This document shows positions 48,182-60,100 of a stretch of 64,000 nucleotides of DNA, piece after piece. This DNA is from Ooceraea biroi. Taxonomy: Eukaryota > Arthropoda > Insecta > Hymenoptera > Formicidae. Position 1 is the stretch's first letter. The number at the start of each line of letters is the position of its first letter. The translations under genes were made by a program, and so were the position numbers. Location: NCBI RefSeq assembly GCF_003672135.1, contig NC_039510.1, forward strand, positions 14,260,001-14,324,000, read 5' to 3'. The notes under the pieces are model-generated. The model worked only from the letters and a program-made list of their open reading frames with translations, ran no database searches and was not told the origin of the DNA.

Positions 48182-51100
48182 CACAATTGCGAGTACTTCG
48201 CACCGCCTCTGGAGTACCTCTTACACTCTCACGTGCGATGTCGTCGGGCTGACAGGACTGATAAAGGTCGGGTCACACCACGCTTTAAGGCCTCGTCGAT
48301 CTTTATGAGCGTTACGCGCGCCGGTTTTGTGGACTTTGCGACAGGTCGCTCGGCGAAACTCGAATTTGCGGCGTCAAAGCGGGAGCGATACATCCGAGCG
48401 ACGGTGCATTTAGCGTTAAACGCGGCTGGCTCGGTGTTCGGCTTGTCTGATACGAAGGCAAAACCATGTCCCGTGACGTGACATCAAGAAAGTGCTACGT
48501 ACACGAATGATAATGTATTATTATCGCCGTATGTCCGACGTTAGATGCGCATGATGCTGCAAACGAGCTTTACTTCTCTGATACACCATGCGTTACCACC
48601 ATGCGTCTCATGAACATTATTATGAACGTCGACCGTAATTCGAAAATCCTAAAGCGGAAAACGGTAATATGGTGAATCGAATCTCATTCGACTATTAACC
48701 AATATTCACGATAATGGCCTTATAATTTATAATTATAATTTATATTTATGATTATCCGAAACTTTAATTGTAAAACACTTGTAATAGATTTACACATCAT
48801 GTATTTAATCGTTGATGATGCAATTTGCAAGCTTGTTCGCAAGTGCAATCTGCAAACTGAGCGAGCGCCGAACTTCCTTGTCCTGATCCTTTAATGGTCG
48901 CGTTGAATCGTGTCAGCCGCACGGTAAAACTGCGCAAAGTTCACGGAGTCGATAGGACGACACAGCGACACGATACAGAGTGCAGTAACCGGAAACTGGG
49001 CGACCTTGAGATAAGGGCTGCCGGATATTACGAAGACGTCGAAGCAGGGTTTGCCGACCCTGCAGTCCCTTCCCCGCGTGTTCGACGGAAGGGAAGCTGC
49101 CGAGTGAACTGCTCGCTGCCGCTGCACTTTACCGTTGCACGTTATATCTATCTCTCGCCTTAACAGCAAACACCCACCCGAGCTGCAACATCCCCTTCCG
49201 CCCACCCTTTTCCGTGCCTAACTAGTCTCTCGCCGACTAAACTAACGTCGTTACATCGAGACGATATTACTGGAAGGAGCGGCGCTGCTGAGGTCAGCCT
49301 CCGCAAATTGCGGGCGTACAAATATTACGCAATTATTTGAAAGGCCATTGTCATCACGTCGGACGTTAATGTTTGCGAGAATCCCGTTTGCTCGCGAGAT
49401 GCGAGATCCGGCACTCGCGAAGCGACATGACCGAGGAAGCTGTAATTTACGTACTCGGCCCGTGATACGACCGAGAGATTCGCGTCTCGCCGCCGATCAG
49501 GATACAGATACTCTGCGGCAGGAGAGGAGAGGCCAAAGATTTCGATGCGCGGCAAACAATCGGCGAGTCGCACAATCCAATTGCACAATAAAGTCTGATT
49601 CGGGAAGTTTAATCCACGGAATTCCGGAATCACGGTGAATTGTAGGAATCGAATCTAATAGATCGTATTGGAAAATTAACGTAAGAACTTGGTTAGATGC
49701 TTTATTAATTAAATGCTCATTAGTTTAGAGCAATAATCGCACGTGACAAATTATGCCGGTATAATAATGTTTCATTTATCGTTTATAAACGATTTTTCGC
49801 CATTTTAACGCGCGTCCCTCGAGCAACGGAGAAAATCTAAGCTCGAGGATTCTGGGCATTATTCGGAACAGCCGGGCGATGCACGGCGGATATGAGAAGG
49901 GACGAAATTCGGGACTGTCTACCGGTGAAGCTGAATCTCCTCCTGGACGTCGGAAATCCTGCACAATCCCTCGTGAACACGTATATTCCATCGGTCCCTC
50001 CACGGCCGAATCCCGATTGGCTCTCGGTTGAGCTCGCTTATACGTTAACCATTACTGACGTAGTTGCGAACAGAAATTGATTAATGCGATTCCATCTCCC
50101 GATCGTCTTTGTCGGATTTGATAGACCGTGTGTCACAAAAGGAAGTTCACGCGTGTACAGAAATTCCTTTCTTTCACTCTCTTTCTCGACGCGATCCGAG
50201 CGATTCTCGTAACATCACATGATTCGAGCTACGCCGACACGAGCAATAGTTATTTTTTGTCGTCCTTTTTGTCCAGGTATATATAAATTTCTTATTTGAT
50301 TCAGCTATCGTCACATTGCCTGAATTTAATGAGATTTCCTTGCAAAAGTTATGTGCGGTTTCGCTTTCGGACTGAAGATATGAAGTGCAGAAAATATAGC
50401 GCGCTGAAAAAAATAATTTATTCACCGTGATATCGAATTTACATATCTTAAATGCATAATATACCGTAATCGTGTTAGGCACGATTCATGCTAGACTTTA
50501 CTCAATATTTACGTAGCATTTATTTACTTAGTATTCAAGCAACAATGGTAAAGCTGATGCATGCACAAGAATCGGCGGTCCCGAATTCCGATTACAAGAT
50601 CGAGCGTCTTCCACTTGAAAATCGCGCCTATCCGTTCCACAAAATCTGATCCGGTTCGCGCTCGAGGAGAGCTCGCTCGCGGATGCTCTCGGAGCGATGC
50701 GCGAAGTATAAGCGTCGGTAATGTGCCTATACGCGCGACATACGGATGCGCGTATAGTGCCCTTCAAAATTCAATTCCACGACTTCGCGTACTCCGCTCG
50801 GTCCCGCGATACTCGACCATCCGCCTCCCCGGGGAATCAAATTTCCATCCGCTTCGATCGCGTTGCCGGAGGTCAGGCCGAATATCTCGCGCACAAACGC
50901 CCGCGCGGCGGCCGATCGCGGATTATTATTTAGCGGTTGACCGCTCGCTCTCGAACGAAATCGCCCTCTCTGTCCCGCCATCCGTGAGCGCGATATTGAG
51001 ATGTAACTGAATCATCTCTTTCGTCCTGTCATCCATCGCGTTCTACGAGAGAAATGATTTTACATGGGCCGAAAGATCGCACGCCATTTTCCTCGCTCCT

Positions 51101-54100
51101 CGATGGTGGATTAAATGTTTCGTATATTCACATCGCTGCTGAGAATTGTCCATGATTGAGCAATTGGAATAGCATGAATTTCAAGCTCATACTTCACATT
51201 ATAATCATTATTAGTTTTCTGTCTTTGAGACAGTGCGTTTATTCTTTTTTAGCCTTCTTTGAGACTTAATTCATATCGTCATGGGAATGATTCGAATGAT
51301 AGATATTTCCGCACGAGAGAGTGCAATCATCGATGCAACGCACGGCGGCTTAGCTTCGCGGACAGACGAAGGTGCGAGGACAGACAAAGCGATGAAGCGT
51401 CGAGTCCGAGAGAATTGGCTGACGCCCAAAAATTTATTATATAAACTATGCAACAGCGACCGCGGGTAATGCCTCGAAATCGCGGAAACAACGATGAAAT
51501 TGCGACGGGCGGCGATAAATTTTTACGACCCGCTCTCGCACGTATGTCGCCCGGCGATTTCATCGCTCATTCGCGACCGAAAACAAAACGCATGTATCTA
51601 CCGTTGTGCGGTTTATGCGGGCGCATCCTCTTCCTCTCTCTCTTTTTTAACTGTTAATTTAGCGCACCGCCGTGATATAATATTCTGTTCGGCGTACACG
51701 CGGGACTCGATATCTCGCTTCATGCTCGCATGCTTGCATTGTTATTTTATTCCTTTATTCTGAGTTATTCTCTAAATGTGGAAGAGTGCGAGCTGCCATC
51801 GAATCTCCCGTCTTTCCTTTCATACCACAAGCGGAACGATGTACAAATTCGCTACGCGTGAGAGCGGTTTATCCAGCTGCGCGCAAACTTGCGTAACGCA
51901 CTTTCTTGGACGGAACGTCCGCGAAATGGATCCATCCTATCGCGGGTCGTTATTATTATCGTTCCTCGGCCCAATTATTCCTCGTGACCGCTTGGCGGAA
52001 TTCGCGATTCTCCTCGCATTCCCTCGAGCGCGGAATAAACGTGGCCGCATCGCGCTGCGCGTGCAGCTTTCCATCTCTATTTCCTCACACGTGGAGCATA
52101 TTAATGCATGTACGTGCACGTACACGAAGATTCGGCTAATTATCCCGCGACCGATAAGATTAGCCCTCATGGATCCATGTGTGCGACGGGAATGTTACGA
52201 CGGCCAACGCAGTCGCGCGCTGGCGCGTTAATTTACAAGATGATTTAATAAAGCGAAAGCGTGTATATTTTGACGTTAGCACGCAGATACATACGTATTT
52301 TACAAGAATGTTCCAGCAATCTCTTGCTGTACACGCCTGGCGATATTTCGGAATAAGGTTAATCAGCTTTCCTCGCAAGAAACTCGCTGCATAATAATCT
52401 CAGAAGCGGATGCATAGTTTTTCTGCTGCTCGGGAGGTCCGCGAGTTGGTTCGTGTAATCACGCGATCGCGATTTTTCAGGACGATATACCTACCTCGTT
52501 GAAAAGCCGCGCGCTCGCGCGACTCTATAATATTATATTTAACGGCGACGTGTGCGAGTCGTCTATATAAATTTTCGCTGATTACCGCGCGCTCTAATAA
52601 TTCCGCCCGCTAAGCGGAATTCGTAGCTGTGCGCGAATTTCGCGAAATTCTACCAGACAGCACGGACAGAGTGTCTCCGCTGAGAATGAAGCCGAGTTAA
52701 ATTCTCATCGCGCCACCGACGATTTCCGTGGTATCATGTCGCCGAGCGAGTGAATTTTTGAGGATTCGGATTTCTATTTTAGCGCGCGCGATTTTTGTTC
52801 TGTGAATTTCGAGATAGCTGCGCGACGAGAAAAGAGAGAGACAGAGATAGGGAGGAGGAAGAGAGAGTAGAGATAGGTGTTCACATTTTATTTCGCTTCA
52901 TTTATTTTATTAAATTGTATATAAGAGAAAAATATTTCACATATACCTATATACGGACGTTCCTGTGTGAATTGTATTTCTCGCATGGATACACGAGGAC
53001 ACTGAGACATCCACGAATTTAATTTAATCTTATATGCAATATAATATACGTTGACATACGTATATATAAATAACATAAAATTTGATGTTATTCATCTGTC
53101 GCAAATAATATATAAAAATTCAAGAATCTCAATCGATCTCTCACTGATCAAGAACGCGACGCTCGTAAGCGGAGCGTACATTTTGCGGACCCCTGTTCTT
53201 TTCTGTCCTCCCGAGTGAGCAGCGCTCATGAAACTACCGACGAATTGATCGGTTTGATAGCGGCGAATCGGTGTGATAACGCGATCGCGAGAAATACGCG
53301 CGAAAAGCGTAGCGAGGAAACGAGCAGAGGATCGCGCTCGACGCAAGCGTGCGTTGCAACCCTCCCGCATATATTTGCCACGCGTGCGATAACAGCGACG
53401 ATACTCCCGCTAATGGACCGCCGGGCGATAACAAAACAACGGGGCTACTAGAAAATAACGCATCCCCGCCAAGAGAAAGAGGATGGCGGGAGGAGAAGGG
53501 GTATTTACACGGCCGCAGGCAATTGCGACTGCAACTGCCTGCGACCTGCAACCTACCATCGCGCGGACAGGTGCGGACGCGCTCGTACGCTAGCGCGGTA
53601 TTACGCCGCCCAGTGCGTGCGTGTGGTTTGACGCAATATCCAGCGATATCAAATTAATGTTTATTCAAGTGGCCGCGACGTAAGCGACCGTGCCGCGGGG
53701 GAGGAGGAGGATCGCGTTGTGGATCCACCATCGCGGAGATCCTCCCTCTCGATCCGGTGCACGTGTCACATTCGCAAGATCGATCACGCGACAACGAAGG
53801 GAAGAGAAAGGGGGTGGTTTTGCAGCCCCTCACACGATGAGTATCGTGTTCGTCGTCATGCGCGTCGCACGCGTTACTCGTTTCTCATGAAATTATGACG
53901 AATTACGAATTATACGCGAGGCGAATATGCGTGCTGCAGCCCCCCGAGTGGTGCCCCGAGGGGTTCCACTGGGAAGTCACCCCGTAAGTCCCCGCAGTCC
54001 AGACGTCAATTTCGCGCGTGGCGACGCGAAACGGGTCTTCAGGGAAATAGGCGTATTGTCTGCAAACTTTACGTCCCTCGGGGGATAGAATACTCAGTGA

Positions 54101-54458
54101 CCCTCCCCGCGAGCGAGCAAAGGCGCGCGCGGACGCCAAATGACCGCGGAGGCGACGTCGTTAACCTTTCGCGGCGGCACGCGATACGTATCTATTGTGC
54201 GAATTTATCGCGCGGGTCAACCACGCGGTGAAGCGAAAGCGCCTGGGAACACCGACTTTCACCTTCCGACGTGAGATCGATCGGCCTGTTTATCGCAATG
54301 CGATATCCCGACAAGTCACCGTCATATTTAAAAAATGTAGGCCGCTGCCGCCTCCCCTTCCTTCAGGAACCGTAATCGTTGCGGACGATTATGGGGTTTT
54401 CGTGAAATAGTACGAATGAAACGAAGCCGACGCATGTGGGATTGCTTCGATTCTCGAA

Positions 54459-54484
54459 ATACAGTTACTTATCAGTAACTGTAT
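54459..54484 (+). repeat. 11-bp perfect hairpin
   Basis: ATACAGTTACT (54459-54469) and its complement (54474-54484) flank a four-base loop, TATC. A short perfect inverted repeat in AT-rich DNA; it is too short for a microRNA precursor. Confidence 0.7.
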
Positions 54485-55096
54485 AATTAATTAATGGTTC
54501 TCTCACAAAGGAAGTCGTTAGACCGTAATCATAATTTGGAAAATTATTCTGTGCTCTCATTCTCTTCAATTCCGCTGTTATTTCTTCAGATTCGTTTGAA
54601 TGTGACGTTCAGAAATTGGACGGACATTAATCCTGAATCACTCCATGAATACGACAGGATTAAGCGGGATGCAAGCAGTTAATCGCGTCTGTTTTACGGA
54701 TGTTAATAGTAGTAACAGAGTTCGAATTGGAAAAAGGCGTCAGGCTCGTGTGTCGGATCAAACAAATGTTCCGTCACAATAGGTGTCGATCCGTTAAAAG
54801 CGCAAATAACCATTTATAATGCGAGGAATAAATCCAGTTGTTTGTAAATGCGACGCAACATTCGCGAGACCGTAGTAGCGTGCCGCAGTTGCGGCGCCGC
54901 GCCGCGGCAAATAGATGGGGCACCGTGGCAGTTCTTTTGGCGTCTTTCCAATTTCGATAATCTGATCGCGTGGTCATTATTACGCCCCGTTATTGGCCTC
55001 GTTATTTAGCGCTTGCTAAATCCCAGGAAACCGCATCCCACGCGTTTCCTCCGTTATCCCGCCAGTTGAAAGGGAAGATCCAAAATTGCGGATGCA

Positions 55097-55141
55097 GTGT
55101 CCCAAAATGAATGAAATGATGGGACATGAATTTTGGGACAC
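55097..55141 (+). repeat. 12-bp inverted repeat around GGGACA words
   Basis: GTGTCCCAAAAT at 55097-55108 is the complement of 55130-55141. The 21-base loop contains a further GGGACA, so TGTCCC/GGGACA words occur three times in 45 bases. It may be a remnant of a small palindromic element or a binding-site cluster. Confidence 0.6.
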
Positions 55142-56154
55142 GTGAGTAATAACAAAAATGTGGAGAGAAAGAGCGAGGGGAAGAAGACAAGAGACTATAT
55201 CCATGATTTATATTAAGCCTCATTTAATTTTAATGAAAATATTTTACTACAAAGTATTACATGTTCCAAGCTAAATTGTGAAATTTTCCAAAGTCTCTGA
55301 CAATATTGCGTAAAATTGCGCGGCAGATATTATTAAGTAATTAACAGCACATTACCTGTGAAAATTACAGTTTAATATCTGAATATTACAAGTAGGTAAA
55401 TCAGTGCAAATTAAATTTGTAAATATTCAAATAATTTATATAACTTTCGAATTATCCCAAATACTCGTTATCCGCTTGCTCGAGACCGGACATCTGGATT
55501 ATTTAGCTAACTCGGATATTCAAGTGTGAGGAAAAAATAATTCGATGAGGATCAAATAAACCGAATCACCGATAAACAGATCCGGATTCACGATTGCAGT
55601 TTAGATATTTCCCATAACATTTTAAGATTCCATGCTCCGCCGTCTTTTATTGAAAGTGCACCACATCAGCGACGTGTATTTTAGAGATCTGGAAACGTCA
55701 ATATTACGTGCTGCACGGATGGCGCGATGAAGGTTTCCGGATTAAGCGTGGCTTAAACATAGGGATTGCGCTCGCTGGAAAGAGCCAATAACGCGTCTCT
55801 GTTGCGCGGCGTGGCAAATTGAAGGCGCCAGGAATACACACCTACACATACACACAATCCCTCTTTCATCTGCGCTTTATTCTTCGCGTGCGGTTTCCTA
55901 AGGATGAAGGAAGTGGAATGGTGTGAGGTGTTCTTTGGGGTTGAACCGTGCCTCTTCTTTTCGCGTTCGAGCTCGTAGGGCGGGAAGTAACGCGATTTCG
56001 CGCGCCCGGAGTGCGGGAGGGTGCGAAACGAAGGTAAAGGGAAGGTTTTTCAGACGGGCGTAAGCGCGCTAACGAGCGACGAGCAGCGCGGAGCTACTCG
56101 ACGGAAAATAAAAATCTTTTTTCGGTGAGGGTTAAAAGATCGACGCGAGCGAGT

Positions 56155-56157
56155 TAG

Positions 56158-56192
<35 letters not shown>

Positions 56193-56197
56193 GAGAA
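56155..56197 (+). repeat. (GA)n / GAAA microsatellite
   Basis: GAAA repeats followed by about 9-10 GA units. It lies directly after a GC-rich segment (55970-56150) and about 50 bases before an ATG at 56249 that opens 68 codons. GAGA tracts of this kind occur in insect promoters. I do not call the small open frame a gene. Confidence 0.88.
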
Positions 56198-57503
56198 GTG
56201 ATAAGTGACGCGCGCGTTTTATCTTGCCGATCACTCTTCCTATAGAAGATGAAGCTCCGACAACCACAAACGGAGATGAAAGAGTTAAATGAGGATTTTA
56301 CACCGCTGATCGTTGAAAAAAGTTCTTTTCTCTCGAATATTAATTTTGAAAATAGGATTGATTGGGATCGTCTAATGTCTAAAAGAAAAATTTACATCTC
56401 TTATCATGTGATTGAGCTACGTAAGAAGTATAATAATAATTGCTATATAGAGTAATATATATTATATAGTATGCTAGAATACTAAGAGCATATGGCATAA
56501 TATAGAATATTTTCTTCATTGAGAGACACTTAGGTGTGATTTTGCAGTCGGAGATCAAAATATGCTTTACAAGAAAATGAATCTGTTATTTTGAGAGACT
56601 AGCGTAATAAATGTTTCGCGCAGAAAACACGAGAGAGATGCTTGGTTGTTTAAAATCGACGCTTTAATCATTCTTCTAATGAAGAGTAAACAATTGGTAA
56701 CTATATACATACGTACATCTGTGTAATAAACAACGAGATGCAGGGGACATATTTACGTTCGGTTAAACTGCAATTGCAATCGGAATGCAAGCAGAAAATA
56801 CGCATTTACGCGTCCGCATCGCGTTTATCGGATGGTGCAAAATGATTTTTTTGACAAGTGTGAATTAATGGCGCATTTTATTACGTTACAGAAAACGGTA
56901 GTATGAAACATATACAGTAGAGTTGCTACAATCACTAAATGCATCGCATCGGGTACCCTGATGATTGACGCAATGCAAAAGTGTTCTTTTCTGTCGTATC
57001 ATTCATCTAAAATTCGATAATATTGTTCATAATAGAAGAATAAAACTTGCGAGCGCATTTGTTTAGTTATACATACATATATTTAAAGTTCCATTATACC
57101 GATGTTCTAATTACGAGAACCTGTTGCGTAAACAGCAACGTTCGAAAAACAAATTGAAAGGGAGAAGTTCCTATTCATTTATATGAGCACGTAATTATAC
57201 TTTATCAAAGTACAACTTTTGTGTTATTATTTTCACTGCGTGTTATTATTTTCATACATTAATTACATCGTTTAGAATTTATATTTCTTGATGCAGTGCG
57301 GTTTTTAATTTTACACAATCGGTGGTAAACTTCCACGATAATCGTACAAGGTATCCACTTCTCGTCGGGAATGCATAATGCAGCCAAGTAATCACGACAC
57401 TCGTCAACACACAAAATGCGAAGACAAGGATTTCGCATCCAAACGGAGACCGCGCGATAAGCTTGCGAGCAAACGCATTCAAAATTTCTTCTCGACGTCG
57501 GCG

Positions 57504-57528
57504 GCTGTTGCTGTTGCTGCTGCTGCTG
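57504..57528 (+). repeat. CTG/TTG triplet tract
   Basis: Eight triplets of the type GCTG/TTG in a row. They encode an Ala/Val run in the open frame 57378-57713, but that frame has no other protein-like signal. Confidence 0.75.
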
Positions 57529-59530
57529 AAAAATTCACGAGTATTTCGTATTCGCTACTTTGCTGGTCGTTTTACGGCCGCTCGCCGTTCATTCGTAAAA
57601 GCAAAGTACTGAAGCGCGGAATAATATTTACGGTCCTTTCGCGTCGCGAACTTGGTACGACGCGAAGATTTCTGCTACTTCGCTCGTGCACATCTCTCGT
57701 GCACATCGCTTAAATTGTATTTGCTCGTTAAATGATAGTCCTTCAGTCGAATATGCTGCTTCTTACGAATTTTCTACGATTCACGAATGTAAATTATGGG
57801 CGTAAGAAAGTTCTGCCTCGATAAATTGATTGCGCGTCTCCTGCTTTTTCAAATGCTCTCTGGATGCTCTCACGATTCATGTAGCAACACTTTTGTAAAA
57901 GTATTATTTCAATAGTGCTATATAAGCACGAATAGTGCAAATATTTTTTAATATTTATTATGGCTTGTTACGTTTTGCATTATATTGCTGTTATATAATT
58001 ATTTTTTACATCATTATTATTAAATTATTATTACTATTAAAACTTCTTCCGAAACATGGGTATTATTTTGGTGTTGAATAGTAAACTTTAAGAACACACG
58101 TGGCGCGATGGATGAAGCCCTTACCACTCTCCGACACCCTTCAGCTCTTCCTCAGACATTTATTACCCGGCTTTTCGACTCGCGTGAGTCTGGCTTTTCT
58201 CTCACAAGAAAGTACATTTCTAACGTGTTTACAGCCGCGTCGACACATTTGTGCAGACATTAAAGACATCGCCCTTAGATTGTCAAGTAATTGCAAAGTG
58301 GTTTCGTCGCGATTTTGTTAATAAATGGAATGGAGATAAATGATGTTACATGAGAGATGTCGTATTTTTCTTTTACTTCTCATAAAGACATAAAGACATA
58401 TACATTATATCATAAATTTAAGAACAATTGCAAATATAAATATTCTTTAAGAAAAAAATTATATAAAATTTTTTCTCATATTAAATTCTTGTTATTTCCG
58501 TGGTTGTTTAGAAATTTAATTAGATGATGATGGATTGCGTGGACATTCATGAAAGTTTACAGATAGATAAATAGAGCAGGGAAAGGAGGGACAGAAAGGC
58601 AAATTGAATTCGTCGCTGGCACGCTTAGTTAAAACGTCACATTTCGTGCTATCGTGCGTTAAACGGATCAGAATGGCATGTAATTATTTCCGGGCGACAA
58701 ACTCGTCGGCGATGTAATCAAACTCGGATTAAAAGCGCCGCCCGTCTTCGTTAGCAGCGGCGGAAGAATTTGAAAAATGCCGAACCTCGTTTTAAAAGTT
58801 CCAACGACAATTTTTCATCGTCATAAAAGCCAATTTAAGCCGTCCGTACACTCGATCCGAGTATTCTCCTGAAGTTGCAAACAAGACTTCACCTGATCCC
58901 GGTCGATCAAAGCGAAGCCGTCGAATTGTACCGTCAGTTATCGTCGCGCTGCGTCTAAACCTCACATCACCGAAGATGCTGCCGAATGGAATTTACTATA
59001 ATTTTCACCTGTCGCGCACGGAAACCGCATTCGTCGCAGGTATAATCAAGTCTCAATTAAGCGTGCCCGTCTTCATCAAAGAGAGTATAAGAATTCCACA
59101 AAACAGAATTAATCGCGAAATACGTGCGCGCATTTCGTACTGAGAATTAACAGTGTGGAGTTGTTAAACGAAGATATATACAGGGTGGGGCAATAACTAT
59201 TACCACCTTAAATATCTTCGAATTTATAAGGTCCAGAGGAAAATTTATGTAATCAAAATTATACGGTACGAAGGGGGCTAACATATGGCGATAATAATTT
59301 TTGTCCTGGTGGAGGCGCTTCGAAGATATCAAGGTCACCTTCATTTTTTTTAATGGGTTCGGTAGGTTTTTTTCCATAATTTCATAGAGGAGCTTAAAAC
59401 AAGTACGGAACTCATGACACAAAATTATTGAACAAGATTAAATGTAAATGAAAAGGATAAAAAATACATTTTTATATTAAATGAAATTTACGTTTAAAAG
59501 ATGTACGAAATGACGCTTTATTAGTATGTT

Positions 59531-59587
59531 TTGTCGGAATGTTTTGATTTTGACATTCCTCATAAATGATGATCAACTTGTTCTTCA
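59531..59587 (-). repeat. 57-bp inverted repeat, left copy
   Basis: Complement of 60026-60082 with one mismatch. Read on the minus strand it starts GAAGAACAAGTTGATCATC and looks like an internally deleted version of the transposase 5' end found at 59886. It directly follows the transposase fragment, which therefore ends in IEEQVDHHL-stop instead of its normal continuation. Confidence 0.85.
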
Positions 59588-59886
59588 ATACCAGATTCTC
59601 GTTCAATTTGTCGCGAACTAATGTGCGGATTTTGAGCCACCATTGTGAGAACTCTAATTTCATTCCCTTCGTTAGTTTTTCGCTTTTCACGCTCACTTTT
59701 ACGTGTATTTAAGCTACCGGTTTGTCCAAGTTTATCACACACATTTTTAAATGCTCGACGCGAAGGCTGAGTGCGATTAGGATATCGTTCAGCGTATAAA
59801 TTTTGCGCTCTCACTGAATTTTTTTGACATTCTCCATAAATGAGATCATTCTCCATCATGTCGACTTGTTCTTCAAATGAATACAT
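59560..59886 (-). pseudogene. Transposase N-terminal fragment (DUF4817-like)
   Basis: The frame starts at an ATG at 59886 (MYSFEEQVDMMENDLIYGEC). It contains the pattern IYGEC-x-NS-x-RAQNLYAERYPNR followed by an RAF-x-NVCDKL-x-QTGSL segment. Both are typical of the DUF4817 helix-turn-helix region found at the start of many insect transposases. A second helix-turn-helix (VAQNPHISSRQIERESGI, about residues 83-100) follows. After ESGI the sequence runs into a second, diverged copy of the transposase start and stops (108 residues in total). The catalytic domain is missing, whereas whole proteins of this type are usually over 300 residues. The domain name is from memory of the motif. Confidence 0.75.
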
Positions 59887-60025
59887 CTTGCACGATTGAC
59901 TTATCTATTGATACTACTTTTTATGTTTATCTTATCCTGTGAACTTACTAAGATGGCCTTCAAAGGGTCTTTGTTTTCATTGAAATAAGTTTACGTCACT
60001 ATTTATTTTCATCGATGTATCCGTT

Positions 60026-60082
60026 TGAGGAACAAGTTGATCATCATTTATGAGGAATGTCAAAATCAAAACATTCCGACAA
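60026..60082 (+). repeat. 57-bp inverted repeat, right copy
   Basis: Plus-strand copy of the deleted transposase start: ATG at 60015, then YPFEEQVDHHL and a stop. Compared with the minus-strand fragment at 59886, about 12 bases are missing near codon 12, which destroys the frame. The near identity to 59531-59587 suggests both derive from one deleted element. Confidence 0.85.
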
Positions 60083-60100
60083 TACTTCTACAGTAGAAGT

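Larger units (their letters stand above)
40442..59180. other. Probable long intron of the rhomboid-related gene, no exon seen
   Basis: From the donor at 40442 I see no further rhomboid exon. I looked for the GASG catalytic motif, the VWR/HAG helix motifs and the HLGG motif in the translated frames. The stretch holds a (CT)n tract at 48127-48180, a (GA)n tract at 56155-56197, GC-rich blocks (47640-48480, 49030-49600, 50560-50990, 53150-53830 and 55970-56220), a CTG-rich tract at 57504-57528 and several perfect short hairpins. Open frames up to about 200 codons (for example in the CT-rich block at 47.9-48.5 kb) look like random translation. Confidence 0.45.
59181..60100 (-). mobile_element. Rearranged DNA transposon remnant with DUF4817-type transposase fragments
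   Basis: The left edge begins CAGGGTGGGGCAATAA after TATA, a terminus of the kind seen on many insect DNA transposons. The sequence just inside, read on the minus strand, resembles the tail of related elements. A transposase N-terminus lies at 59560-59886 (-). A 57-base inverted repeat with one mismatch (59531-59587 and 60026-60082) consists of internally deleted copies of the same transposase start. The plus-strand copy begins with an ATG at 60015, so transposase starts lie head to head with 128 bases between them. The right edge is uncertain: a 17-base palindrome, ACTTCTAC-A-GTAGAAGT, sits at 60084-60100. I infer nested insertion or inversion of at least two copies. The superfamily (Tc1/mariner-like) is an inference. 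Confidence 0.7.

Noticed and set aside
47873..48481. 202-codon plus-strand open frame
   Set aside because: It runs through the CT microsatellite (Ser/Leu repeats), has no domain or conserved motif, and other frames are equally open in this GC-rich block.
57378..57713. 111-codon plus-strand open frame with an Ala/Val run
   Set aside because: The run comes from a triplet repeat, the flanks look like random translation, and no splice or promoter signals accompany it.
59147..59422. 91-codon minus-strand frame in the transposon remnant
   Set aside because: It lies in the terminal non-coding part of the element and reads through its end. It is not the catalytic domain.
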